Shown piece by piece: positions 1 through 7,496 of a DNA stretch of 64,000 bases. The stretch spans positions 1-64,000 of the forward strand of contig CBDUSI010000004.1 of NCBI GenBank assembly GCA_965370045.1, read 5' to 3'. Positions within the stretch are counted from its first letter, which is position 1; every line of letters begins with the position of its first letter. The notes beneath the pieces were generated by a model, which had not been told where the DNA came from, made no database searches, and saw only the letters and a list, made by a program, of their open reading frames with translations. Made by a program: the position numbers and the translations under genes. This DNA comes from CAZONU01 sp965370045. GTDB taxonomy: Bacteria; Planctomycetota; SZUA-567; JAKLDR01.

Positions 1-75
1 CTGAACCATTCTGCCCCCAATCACGACTGCTCCATTTTTCAACGGCCTGCTAGGGCGGGCGGGGGAGGGGCGCGC

Positions 76-996
76 TCAGTCCTTTCGCGCCGGCTTTTTC
101 GGGGCGGGTTTCTTCGGCACGGGCGGCGTCTTCTTCTCCTTGAGCAGCTTCTGGGCGGCGGGCCACAGATTCTCCGGGGACGGCCTCACCGCCCGGAGAC
201 CATTTCCGGCTCGCTCGGAACGCTCCGCGTCCGCGTCCTTGGCGGCCGCCTCCAGGGGGACGCGGATACGGGGGCCCATGGCCACCAGGGCCGCCTGGGC
301 CTTGTCGCGCGCCTTGAAGTCATCCGACCCCAGTTCGGCGACCAGGGCCCGGACCTTGGCCTTCACGGCCGGCGCCAGTTTCGGGGGGTGATCCCATTCC
401 TTGAGCAGCCGGCAGACGATCTTGACCGGAGCCACCAGCTTCTCGTCGGGCTCCTCGACGGGTACCGCGCCCGGGGCGCTCTCGGCCACCAGACGCTCGC
501 CCGCGGGCGGCCCCTCGACTTTCACCTTCTTGGCGGCGGACAGGAAGAACAGGTAGCTCTTGCCCTTCACCAGCGCGAACCTCTTCGCCGGAAGGCCGAC
601 GTGGTAGACGCCGCCGCGTCCCTTCTCGCCCGGCCGCTTGCGCGCCACCTGACGCATCAGTCTGATGGGCAGGTTGAGTTCCTTCAGGGATACTCGCAGC
701 TTGCCGCCGGGCTTCCGGCCGCGGAGCACCTGGCTCACTTCCACCGTCACCTGCTGCTGCACGTCCACGGGGAGCGTCTTGGTCTCGAGGCGGAAGAAAT
801 GGCCGGTGCGCTTCCAGCCCGCGCCGGCGGGCGCGCCAGCCTCGACGACCTTGCCGACAATTACCAGGTCGCCGCGAATCGTGGAGCCGCAGACCTGCTC
901 CGGGGTCCACTGCCCGTATGGGTTGGTGGGCCGCTCGCGGGCCGATGAGGCCGCTGCGAACGGGACCAGGACGAGGGCCAATGTGAGTGGTCTCAT
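76..996 (-). CDS. Exported protein with C-terminal HEAT-like module
   Basis: Predicted exported protein of 306 residues; function not recognised. The start at 996 is chosen because it gives a clean signal peptide (MRPLTLALVLVPFAAASSA), has a strong AGGAGG-type ribosome site just upstream and lies below a good promoter at 1021-1049; an upstream extension to 1125 would run through that promoter. The middle (residues 37-150) looks beta-rich. Residues about 225-285 form a HEAT-like helical pair (VRALVAELGSDDFKARD and following) of a type seen again at about 4560-4760 and in the protein at 47820. The tail is Lys/Pro-rich and probably disordered. It is divergent from the sigma factor at 1174. Real gene: confident; role: unknown. 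Confidence 0.75.
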   Translation of the reverse strand: MRPLTLALVLVPFAAASSARERPTNPYGQWTPEQVCGSTIRGDLVIVGKVVEAGAPAGAGWKRTGHFFRLETKTLPVDVQQQVTVEVSQVLRGRKPGGKLRVSLKELNLPIRLMRQVARKRPGEKGRGGVYHVGLPAKRFALVKGKSYLFFLSAAKKVKVEGPPAGERLVAESAPGAVPVEEPDEKLVAPVKIVCRLLKEWDHPPKLAPAVKAKVRALVAELGSDDFKARDKAQAALVAMGPRIRVPLEAAAKDADAERSERAGNGLRAVRPSPENLWPAAQKLLKEKKTPPVPKKPAPKKPARKD

Positions 997-1020
997 GGTG
1001 AGCTTTCCTCCTGCCTTCGG

Positions 1021-1049
1021 ATTGTACTTCCCGGCTCCCGGCTTCGCAA
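1021..1049 (-). promoter_or_regulatory. Sigma-70 type promoter for the exported protein gene
   Basis: On the minus strand TTGCGA (1049-1044), 17 nt, TACAAT (1026-1021). The transcript would start near 1014 and contain the AGGAGG ribosome site before the ATG at 996. Confidence 0.6.
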
Positions 1050-1156
1050 GCAATGGGCGGCTCACTAGGACAGGTCGCGCCGGGCCATCCCCTGGACAGA
1101 TCGCAACCGACTGCCATCCTGTCACTTGTGAATTTCTGTAACCTTTTCCCCAATAA

Positions 1157-1167
1157 TGTGATAATCT
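1157..1167 (+). promoter_or_regulatory. Extended -10 element, probable leaderless start for the ECF sigma gene
   Basis: TG-A-TAATCT (TG at 1159-1160, hexamer 1162-1167) lies exactly 6 nt before the ATG at 1174; an overlapping reading is TG-T-GATAAT. No good -35 box is visible, which fits an extended -10 promoter. No ribosome binding site precedes the ATG, so the mRNA probably begins at or next to the start codon. Confidence 0.45.
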
Positions 1168-1173
1168 AGTGCC

Positions 1174-1707
1174 ATGGCAAGCATGACGACCAGCGATTTC
1201 GAGGAGCGCGCGGCGGTCCAGCGGCGGCCGCTGCTGGCCTATCTATACACTCTTTCGGGCGATTATCACACCGCCGAGGACCTCGTCCAGGAAGCGCTGA
1301 CTATCGCACTCCAGAAGCGCGAGCACTACTTCCCGGAGGCCGACTTCGGCGCCTGGCTGCGGGCCATTGCCCGCAACGTGTGGATGCGCGAGCGCCGCTC
1401 GGGGGCCAGGCGGCCGGCCTCGACTGAGATCATCGACGACTTGGCCGACGAGGTCTTCTCCGCCGCCCACTACGCCGAAGAAAGCTGGGCGCGGGAGCGC
1501 GAGGCTCTGCGGGAGTGTCTGGAGGGTCTTGAGGAAGCCGACCGCGGGCTGCTCAGGGGCCACTTCTCCGCGGGCAAGCGTTACGCTGAACTGGCCGAGG
1601 CCGCGGGACGCACGCTCTCCTGGGTCAAGGTGCGCATGTTCCGCGCGCGCAAGGTTCTGGCCGAATGCGTCCGGCGACGGCTGGGCTTGGTGGGGGAGGG
1701 GGGCTGA
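1174..1707 (+). CDS. ECF-type RNA polymerase sigma factor
   Basis: Sigma-70 family protein of 177 residues, the usual size for extracytoplasmic-function sigma factors. Region 2 lies at residues about 15-85 (GDYHTAEDLVQEALTIAL for the core-binding helix and FGAWLRAIARNVWMRERR for the -10 helix). Region 4 at about 115-170 contains a helix-turn-helix (YAELAEAAGRTLSWVKVRMF). It should direct transcription in response to a membrane partner; the partner is almost certainly the FecR-domain protein whose ATG overlaps this stop by one base (TGATG at 1705-1709). A second in-frame ATG at 1183 is possible. Target genes cannot be told from the sequence. Confidence 0.9.
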   Translation: MASMTTSDFEERAAVQRRPLLAYLYTLSGDYHTAEDLVQEALTIALQKREHYFPEADFGAWLRAIARNVWMRERRSGARRPASTEIIDDLADEVFSAAHYAEESWAREREALRECLEGLEEADRGLLRGHFSAGKRYAELAEAAGRTLSWVKVRMFRARKVLAECVRRRLGLVGEGG

Positions 1708-3113
1708 TGGCCGCTGAGCGCGAGCTGCTGCTCCTCTACGCTGACGGCGAGGCCTCGCCCGAAGAAGCCGCACGCGTCAAGGCCGTCCTGCGCGAGTCGC
1801 CCGAGCTTCGCGGCGAGTACGCGAGGCTCGTCCGGCGGCGCCTGATGCTCGCCGAGATCCTGGCCGCCGAGGCCGCGCCGGTGGTGCTGCTTCCCGCCGG
1901 GGAGAGCATCTCAGAAGAAGCGGTCGGGCGCCCGGCCCGCTCGCGTCTGCGGCACCGTGTGCAAATCGTCGCGGCGCTGGCCGCCGCGGTGCTGCTGGCC
2001 GTCGGCGGCTGGTGGCTGCTCAGGGGGGACGGAGAGCATCCCGCGCCCGCCGCGCCCGCCGGGTACGTGGTCTCCAAGGGTGCTCCGCTGGCCTACGGCC
2101 AGCCGCTGATCGTCCTGGGGGGCGACGCCGTGGAGGTGAAGCTCGCCGACGCCAGCGTCCTGCGGGTCGGATCGGAGAGCCGGGTGACGGTCACCGCGGC
2201 GCGCAGAGTGAACCTGGCTTCCGGGCAGACGCGGGTACAGTGTAAGAGTGACGGGGACAATCCCTTCGTGGTCACGGCCGCCGGCACCACGGTCAGGGCG
2301 TTGGGCACGGAGTTTCTGGTGATGGTGGACAACGAGGCTGGGGACGGGAGGGGGGCCTCCCGCTCTCCGCACGAGAAGGAGAAGAAGATGTTCAAGAAAG
2401 TAGTCAGCGTGGTGGTTCTTTCCGGGGCGGTGATGGTTGCCAACGGGTTCGGGGAAATCCGCCTGGCCGCCGGGGAAGCCGGCGTCAGCAAGGGCGGCGA
2501 GCGACCGTCCAGGGGGGGCGGAGCCAAGGACAAGGACAAAGGCGGCAAGAAAGGCACCGCCGGGCTGGGTGACGAAGAGCTCAAGGGCCTGGGCACGTTC
2601 GTCCAGGAAAAGCTGGCCGAGGGTCTGCGCGGCAAGGAGCTGGCGGACGCCATCCACAAGCGGCTGGAGGAGCGCAAGAGAGCCAGGCACGGCGGCAAAG
2701 GCAAGTGCGCTCACGGCGAAGGCGGCGAGTGCACGGGTGAGGGCAAAAAGCACAAGCACAAGCACAAGAAAGGTAAGGGCGACGGCGACGGGGAAGGCAA
2801 GGGCAAGAAGCACCAACACAAGCACAAGAAAGGTGAGGGCGACGGCGACGGGGAAGGCAAGGGCAAGAAGCACCAACACAAGCACGGCGAGGGAGAAGGT
2901 GGCGGCGAGGGTAAGGGGCATGGCAAAGGCGGCGATGGTGAGGGTAAGGGGCATGGCAAAGGCGGCGGCGGCGAGGGCAAGGGTCACGGCAAGGGAGGCG
3001 GCGACGCGGAACCCGGTGCCGGCGGCGAGGGAGAAGGCAAAGGCAAGGGGCGCGGTGGCGGCGGTGGTGGCGACCGTGGGGGCCGAGGAGGCGGAGGCCG
3101 CGGCGGGCGCTGA
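1707..3113 (+). CDS. FecR-domain membrane protein (putative anti-sigma regulator) with Gly/Lys/His-rich tail
   Basis: Protein of 468 residues translationally coupled to the upstream sigma gene. The N-terminal cytoplasmic part (1-80) resembles anti-sigma domains (LLLLYADGEASPEEAARVKA). A single membrane helix lies at 84-105, and a FecR-type beta domain at about 115-260 follows (VVSKGAPL, EVKLADASVLRVG, RVNLASGQTRV, FVVTAAGTTVRALGTEF). The region around 215-255 ends the FecR fold (VVSVVVLSGAVMV, GEIRLAAGEA). The last 130 residues are a low-complexity periplasmic tail of KHKHKHKK and GEGKGHGKGG repeats. By analogy with FecR/FecI it would hold or activate the sigma factor in response to an envelope signal. 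The His-rich tail could bind metal or polyanions, but that is inference. Confidence 0.8.
   Translation: MAAERELLLLYADGEASPEEAARVKAVLRESPELRGEYARLVRRRLMLAEILAAEAAPVVLLPAGESISEEAVGRPARSRLRHRVQIVAALAAAVLLAVGGWWLLRGDGEHPAPAAPAGYVVSKGAPLAYGQPLIVLGGDAVEVKLADASVLRVGSESRVTVTAARRVNLASGQTRVQCKSDGDNPFVVTAAGTTVRALGTEFLVMVDNEAGDGRGASRSPHEKEKKMFKKVVSVVVLSGAVMVANGFGEIRLAAGEAGVSKGGERPSRGGGAKDKDKGGKKGTAGLGDEELKGLGTFVQEKLAEGLRGKELADAIHKRLEERKRARHGGKGKCAHGEGGECTGEGKKHKHKHKKGKGDGDGEGKGKKHQHKHKKGEGDGDGEGKGKKHQHKHGEGEGGGEGKGHGKGGDGEGKGHGKGGGGEGKGHGKGGGDAEPGAGGEGEGKGKGRGGGGGGDRGGRGGGGRGGR
2743..3002 (+). repeat. In-frame tandem repeats encoding the His/Lys/Gly-rich tail
   Basis: Two adjacent 60-bp units (2761-2820 and 2821-2880) differ at one base, and a diverged partial copy precedes them. 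Three 33-bp units (2904-2936, 2937-2969, 2970-3002) each encode GEGKGHGKGGD or a close variant. All unit lengths are multiples of three, so copy number can change without breaking the frame. Confidence 0.9.
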
Positions 3114-3152
3114 GGTGTTCTGAGCAGCTGGCTCCAGAGTTCCGGTGGTATC

Positions 3153-3180
3153 AAGGGGGAGGCGAACGCCTCCCCCTTTT
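3153..3180 (+). terminator. Intrinsic terminator after the FecR gene
   Basis: Perfect 9-bp stem GGGGGAGGC / GCCTCCCCC (3155-3163 with 3168-3176) with a GAAC loop, extendable by AA-TT, and ending in TTTT. It lies 40 nt after the stop at 3113 and ends the first sigma/FecR operon. Confidence 0.8.
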
Positions 3181-3269
3181 GCATGTGAGGAAATCCGCCG
3201 ATTGCTAGCTTTCTCTTGCTAAGTTTCGGGGGGCATTGATCATGTAAATATGAGGGCCGAGGGAACAGC

Positions 3270-3797
3270 ATGAGACGAGCCGACAGCGAGCGCCGGGTGC
3301 AGGAGCTTTTCCTACGCAATTCCAGCATCTTACGCGGGTTCATTGCCGGCCTGATCCCGGCGCTGGACGCCGTCGACGACCTGCTCCACGAGGTCTTCCT
3401 GACCGCCACTCTGAAGGCGGCGAGCTTCGCTCCCGGGACTGACTTCCTGGCCTGGGCGCGGGCCATTGCCCGCAGGAAGGTCATGGAACATCTTCGCAAG
3501 CGGAAGCGGTCGCCGCAGCAGCTCTCGCCGGAGATCCTGGAAGTCCTGGCCGAGGCCGCGCCCCAGATGGACGAGAGTTTCGAGCCCCGCCGGGCGGCGC
3601 TGGCCAACTGCCTCCAAGAGGTCCGCGGGCGGTCTCGGGAGGTGTTGCATCTCCGCTACGTAGAGGGCCTGATGCCCTCGCGAATAGCCGACAGGATCTC
3701 CTGGAAAGTGGGCGCCGTGAACGTGGCCCTCAGCCGGGCGCGCAGGTTCCTGCGCGACTGCACGCAGCGCAGGCTGGGCGCCGGAGACGGGGGCTGA
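3270..3797 (+). CDS. ECF-type RNA polymerase sigma factor (second)
   Basis: Sigma-70 family protein of 175 residues. Region 2 spans about 20-80 (LDAVDDLLHEVFLTATLKAA; FLAWARAIARRKVMEHLRKR) and region 4 about 110-165 (REVLHLRYVEGLMPSRIADR, then KVGAVNVALSRARRFL as recognition helix). It resembles the sigma subfamily common in planctomycetes, in which region 2 has a WARAIAR-type helix. It is followed 4 nt later by a FecR-domain gene, so this is a second, independent sigma/FecR module next to the first. An A+T-rich patch with TAAATA (3245-3250) precedes it, but no complete promoter was convincing. Confidence 0.88.
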   Translation: MRRADSERRVQELFLRNSSILRGFIAGLIPALDAVDDLLHEVFLTATLKAASFAPGTDFLAWARAIARRKVMEHLRKRKRSPQQLSPEILEVLAEAAPQMDESFEPRRAALANCLQEVRGRSREVLHLRYVEGLMPSRIADRISWKVGAVNVALSRARRFLRDCTQRRLGAGDGG

Positions 3798-3801
3798 CCA
3801 G

Positions 3802-6180
3802 GTGGACGAGACGCGGCTGCTGGAACTGCTCGACGCCCGCCTGGACGGCTCACTTGAGCCGGTCGGCCGGGAGGAGATGGAGGCGGCGCTGCTGGGCTCC
3901 CCGCGGCTGCGCCGCTGCTACTGGGAGTATCTGCAGCAGCACTCGCTGACCCGCGAACTCCTGATGGAGGGCCTGGGCCGCGGCTTGGCCTTCGGCGGGC
4001 GCCCGCGGCGGCGCAGGCGGACCTGGCTGCTGGCTGCCGCCGGGACCGCGGCAGCAGTTGTCATCGCCGCCGGTCTCTACTTCGCGCTGCTCCCCGAGCG
4101 GCAGGAGCCGACGGCGGCGGGCCGGGTCGCCGCCGAGTCGGTGTTCTACGGGGCCGAGCAGTCCTTCGAGTACGGCGAGATCCTGCGCACCATCTGGGAG
4201 GAGCCCGTCGAGGTCCAACTCGCCGACCAGAGCGTGCTGACCATAGCTCCGGAGAGCCGGGTCTCGGTGCCCGAGCGGCGCCGCGTGGAGCTGGAGTCCG
4301 GCGCGGTGCGCGTGAAGGTCCGGCCCGACGAGAAGAAGCCATTCGTCGTTTCCGCGGGCGGGACCACCGTTCGCGCCCTGGGTACTGAGTTCGTGGTCCT
4401 GAGCCGGGACCGGACAGAGGAGGGACAATCCGTGAGCAAGAGACTGGTGAACGTGGTGGTGATCAGCGGGGCGGTCCTGCTGGCCAATCAGTGGGGCGAG
4501 TTGCGTCTGGACGCCGGGCAGGCCGCGGCCAGCGAGGCCGGCGCCAAGCCCGCCAAGAGCGGTATCGCCGAGAAGGTGAAGAAGCTCATAGCCCTGCTCA
4601 GCCACAAGGACTTCGCGGTGCGCGAGAAGGCCTCCAAGGAACTGGCCGAACTGGCCGACGGGCACGGGGAGATCGTGATCCCGCTGTGCGAGGCGGCGCT
4701 GAAGACCGCCAAGGATCCGGAGGTGCGGGAACGGCTCAAGGCCTTCAAGGACCCCGGCGCCCACCGCGGCCCGCGGGAGATTCTGGCCAAGGGGCCCGAC
4801 GATAAGCCGTTCAAATTCGGTCGCCCGGCCGTGGGCAGCGGGATCAAGGCGGGGATCGACTGCCAAGGGGTTGTCTCGCTGGGCGTCAACAAGACCAACG
4901 TGCCGGGGCCGGCGCGCGGCAGGCACGGGCTCCTCGACTTCCTGGACGTGGACGGCGACCGGAAGCCGGAGATCCTGGCCTACTTCGCCAGTTCGATTGA
5001 CAAGTCCACCACGATTTACGCCTGCAAGCCCGACGGCAGCGCGGCCAAGGGGTTCCCCCTGAAGCTGAAAGGCGCCGTGGCGCCGCGGGTGGTGGACATC
5101 AACGGCGACGGCAAGCCGGAGATCGTCCGACTCATGGGCAACCAAATCGAGGTGCTGGACCTGGCCGGCAAGCCGGTCAAGGGCTTCCCGGTAAACAGCG
5201 GCGGCGGGACGTTCAAGTCCATCGACGTCGCGGACATCACCGGCAACGGCCGCATGGAGATCATCGTCTCCCGCTGGATGCAGAGGGAAATCAAGGCCTG
5301 GGATGCGAAGGGCAAGGCGCTCAAGGGCTTCCCCGTGAAGTTCCCCAAGTGGCGTGACAACGTGATGTACACCATGGCCTTGGCCAAGGTGGACAAGGGC
5401 TCCTCGCGGCGACACATCCTGACCATGCACGGTGGCGGGGGCCTGGTGCTGATCAACGGCTTCGGGCGCTTCGCCCGGGGCTGGCCGGTGTCGGTGGAGA
5501 AGGCCGGCAAGCTCTTCTACGGGGGCGGCAAGATGGGCGCCGACCTCGACGGCGACGGCGTCGACGAGATCTTCGCGCAGGTTTGCAGCAAGGCCGGCTC
5601 GCGGGACTACGAGCTGCTGGTCCTGGACCGCAGCGGCAAGCCTCGCGAAGGTTTCCCGATACCCTACAGCGTGGTCCCGGTCCGCAAGAACATGCTGGGC
5701 GGCCGGTACGCGGTGACCGGTCCGGTCGTCAGCCTGGGTGACGTGGACGGCGACGGCAAGAAGGAGATCACCTGGGTCGACCCCGCGGCCTACCTCCACG
5801 CCGTCAAGGCCGACGGCAGCTCTCTGGAAGGCTATCCGCAGCCGGTGCGCCACGGCAACAAGCAGCACGTCATAACCCAGCCGATGCTCTGGGACCTGAA
5901 CGGCGACAAGACCAAGGAGATCATCTACCTGGTTCACGGCGCCGACGGTGACGGGTACACGCTGCGCGTCTACGACAAGGCGGGCAACGACATCGCGAAG
6001 GACCTGGGCCTCAAGCTTACGATAGCCGGCGTGGCCATCGAGGACGCCCGCATAGCCGACCTCGACGGCGACGGCAAGCCGGAGATCGTCTGCTACACCA
6101 AACCCGGAAAGTTCAACCGGGCGACCATGTGGAACCGCAAGGTCATGGCCTTCAGCCTGAAGGCCAACGGCAAGAAGTAG
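3802..6180 (+). CDS. FecR-domain membrane protein with HEAT-like module and VCBS/FG-GAP beta-propeller
   Basis: Protein of 792 residues starting at a GTG 4 nt after the sigma stop. Order of parts: short N-terminal anti-sigma-like helices (1-65), membrane helix (74-97), FecR domain (about 110-245, with VEVQLADQSVLTIAPESRV and FVVSAGGTTVRALGTEFVV), HEAT-like module (about 253-315), then seven FG-GAP/VCBS-type repeats with calcium-type loops (for example DVDGDRKPEIL, DINGDGKPEIV, DLDGDGVDEIF, DVDGDGKKEIT, DLDGDGKPEIV) making a probable extracellular beta-propeller at about 345-790. FecR proteins transmit an envelope signal to a sigma factor; the propeller is the likely sensing or adhesive part. 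The FecR-propeller fusion is the unusual feature. Confidence 0.82.
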   Translation: MDETRLLELLDARLDGSLEPVGREEMEAALLGSPRLRRCYWEYLQQHSLTRELLMEGLGRGLAFGGRPRRRRRTWLLAAAGTAAAVVIAAGLYFALLPERQEPTAAGRVAAESVFYGAEQSFEYGEILRTIWEEPVEVQLADQSVLTIAPESRVSVPERRRVELESGAVRVKVRPDEKKPFVVSAGGTTVRALGTEFVVLSRDRTEEGQSVSKRLVNVVVISGAVLLANQWGELRLDAGQAAASEAGAKPAKSGIAEKVKKLIALLSHKDFAVREKASKELAELADGHGEIVIPLCEAALKTAKDPEVRERLKAFKDPGAHRGPREILAKGPDDKPFKFGRPAVGSGIKAGIDCQGVVSLGVNKTNVPGPARGRHGLLDFLDVDGDRKPEILAYFASSIDKSTTIYACKPDGSAAKGFPLKLKGAVAPRVVDINGDGKPEIVRLMGNQIEVLDLAGKPVKGFPVNSGGGTFKSIDVADITGNGRMEIIVSRWMQREIKAWDAKGKALKGFPVKFPKWRDNVMYTMALAKVDKGSSRRHILTMHGGGGLVLINGFGRFARGWPVSVEKAGKLFYGGGKMGADLDGDGVDEIFAQVCSKAGSRDYELLVLDRSGKPREGFPIPYSVVPVRKNMLGGRYAVTGPVVSLGDVDGDGKKEITWVDPAAYLHAVKADGSSLEGYPQPVRHGNKQHVITQPMLWDLNGDKTKEIIYLVHGADGDGYTLRVYDKAGNDIAKDLGLKLTIAGVAIEDARIADLDGDGKPEIVCYTKPGKFNRATMWNRKVMAFSLKANGKK

Positions 6181-6197
6181 TCTCGACCCCGCGACGG

Positions 6198-6226
6198 GCT
6201 CCGGCCGGCAGCGGGCCGGTCGGAGC
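6198..6226 (+). terminator. Strong GC hairpin between the FecR-propeller gene and the toroid gene
   Basis: Stem of about 11-12 bp (GCTCCGGCCGGC with GCCGGTCGGAGC, one G-T pair) around an AGCG loop. No T-run follows, only TCTCTCC, so it may act as a weak or factor-dependent terminator, or protect an mRNA end. Confidence 0.4.
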
Positions 6227-6271
6227 TCTCTCCCGGGCCAGCGTTCAACAGACACAGGGGAGGGAATCGCC

Positions 6272-7447
6272 GTGCTCAAGCACTTGTCGCTGGTCGTGCC
6301 TCTCTTGGCCTGGAGCGGATTCTGCGCGGCGGCGGCAGAGCCTCGAAGCGGCGCTGCGAGACTGGCCGTCGCCGTGCGCAAGGACGTCGCACGCGCGGAC
6401 GATCACAAGGACGTCGAACGCAGGGACGATCGCCCGGATATCGGTCTGCCCAGTTCTCGAGACGCGGGCCCCAAGCCGCGGCTGGAGGTCACTCGTGACG
6501 CTGCCGGGGCCATACGCAAGGCGGTAAGCTTTCTGTCGAAGCGCCAGGACAAGGACGGCTCGTTCTCCGTACGGGGCGGCCGGCACCGCGCGGCCATCAC
6601 CGGGTTGGCGGGGATGGCCTTCCTCTCGGCCGGGCACGTTCCGGGCCGGAGCCGGCACGGTCGGGTCGTCGAGCGGGCGGCCAGGTACCTGCTCAAGATT
6701 CAGGACAAAGAGGGCTGCTTCGCCTCTCCGGGCGGGCGGACCATGCACGGTCACGGATACGCGCTGCACTTCATGGCTGAGGCCTACGGCATGACCCGCG
6801 ACCCGGGGCTGGCCCGGAAGCTGCGGGAAAGTGTGAAGGCCGGCGTGCGCTTGACCTGCCGCACGCAGAGCACCTCCGGCGGGTGGTGGTACCAGCCGGT
6901 TGCGGGCAGCCAGCACGAGGGCTCCATCACCGTCACCCAGGTGCAGGCCATCTGGGCCGCCCGGCAGGCGGGCATCACCGTCCCCCAGAAGACCATCGAC
7001 AAGGCCATCGGCTACATGCGCAAGAGCCAGATGGGCGACGGGGGCATCGCCTACGCGCTCAATCGCAAGAAACTCGGCAGCCGCCCGGCCATCAGCGTGG
7101 CCGGGGTGATGGTCTTCTGTGGATTGGGCAAGCGCGAGAGCCGCGAAGCCCGCAGGGCGGTCGGCTACATGCGCCGCATGCTGGCCGGCCGGGCCCGGGC
7201 CAGGAACGGGAAAGTGCATCCCTACAACCGGCTCGACCCCTACACCACCATGTACATGGCCCAGGCCCTCTATCAGGCGGGCGAGCCCGAGTGGTCGGCG
7301 CATTACCCCGGGCTGCGCGACACCATCATCAAGGCCCAGAAGGAGGACGGCAGCTGGACCAGCGGTCGCGGGCAGGTCTACGGGACCGCCTGCCAGGTCC
7401 TGGCCCTGGCGGTTCCCTACCAGTACCTGCCCAGCTTCCAGCGCTGA
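6272..7447 (+). CDS. Exported terpene-cyclase/prenyltransferase-fold (alpha-toroid) protein
   Basis: Protein of 391 residues with a GTG start after GGGGAGGG and a signal peptide (LKHLSLVVPLLAWSGFCAAA). After a charged linker (VAVRKDVARADDHKDVERRD), residues about 75-385 carry repeats of the squalene-hopene cyclase/prenyltransferase type: helix pairs ending in Gly-rich loops such as AVSFLSKRQDKDGSF, YLLKIQDKEGCF, MRKSQMGDGGIAYAL and IKAQKEDGSW. The catalytic DXDD motif of squalene cyclases is not visible, so a structural or binding role is more likely than terpene cyclisation. Exported proteins of this type are common in planctomycetes; no function is assigned to them that I know. Confidence 0.75.
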   Translation: MLKHLSLVVPLLAWSGFCAAAAEPRSGAARLAVAVRKDVARADDHKDVERRDDRPDIGLPSSRDAGPKPRLEVTRDAAGAIRKAVSFLSKRQDKDGSFSVRGGRHRAAITGLAGMAFLSAGHVPGRSRHGRVVERAARYLLKIQDKEGCFASPGGRTMHGHGYALHFMAEAYGMTRDPGLARKLRESVKAGVRLTCRTQSTSGGWWYQPVAGSQHEGSITVTQVQAIWAARQAGITVPQKTIDKAIGYMRKSQMGDGGIAYALNRKKLGSRPAISVAGVMVFCGLGKRESREARRAVGYMRRMLAGRARARNGKVHPYNRLDPYTTMYMAQALYQAGEPEWSAHYPGLRDTIIKAQKEDGSWTSGRGQVYGTACQVLALAVPYQYLPSFQR

Positions 7448-7462
7448 GGCCGCTCCTTCCGC

Positions 7463-7490
7463 TTGAGACCGGGCTCCGGGCGAGTACAAT
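7463..7490 (+). promoter_or_regulatory. Promoter for pabB, leaderless start
   Basis: TTGAGA (7463-7468), 16 nt, TACAAT (7485-7490). The GTG start codon begins 6 nt after the -10 hexamer and no ribosome site separates them, so transcription should begin on the start codon. Confidence 0.65.
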
Positions 7491-7496
7491 CCGCCG

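Noticed and set aside
2743..3002. Regularly spaced repeats considered as a CRISPR-like array
   Set aside because: The units are contiguous, coding and in frame, with no unique spacers.
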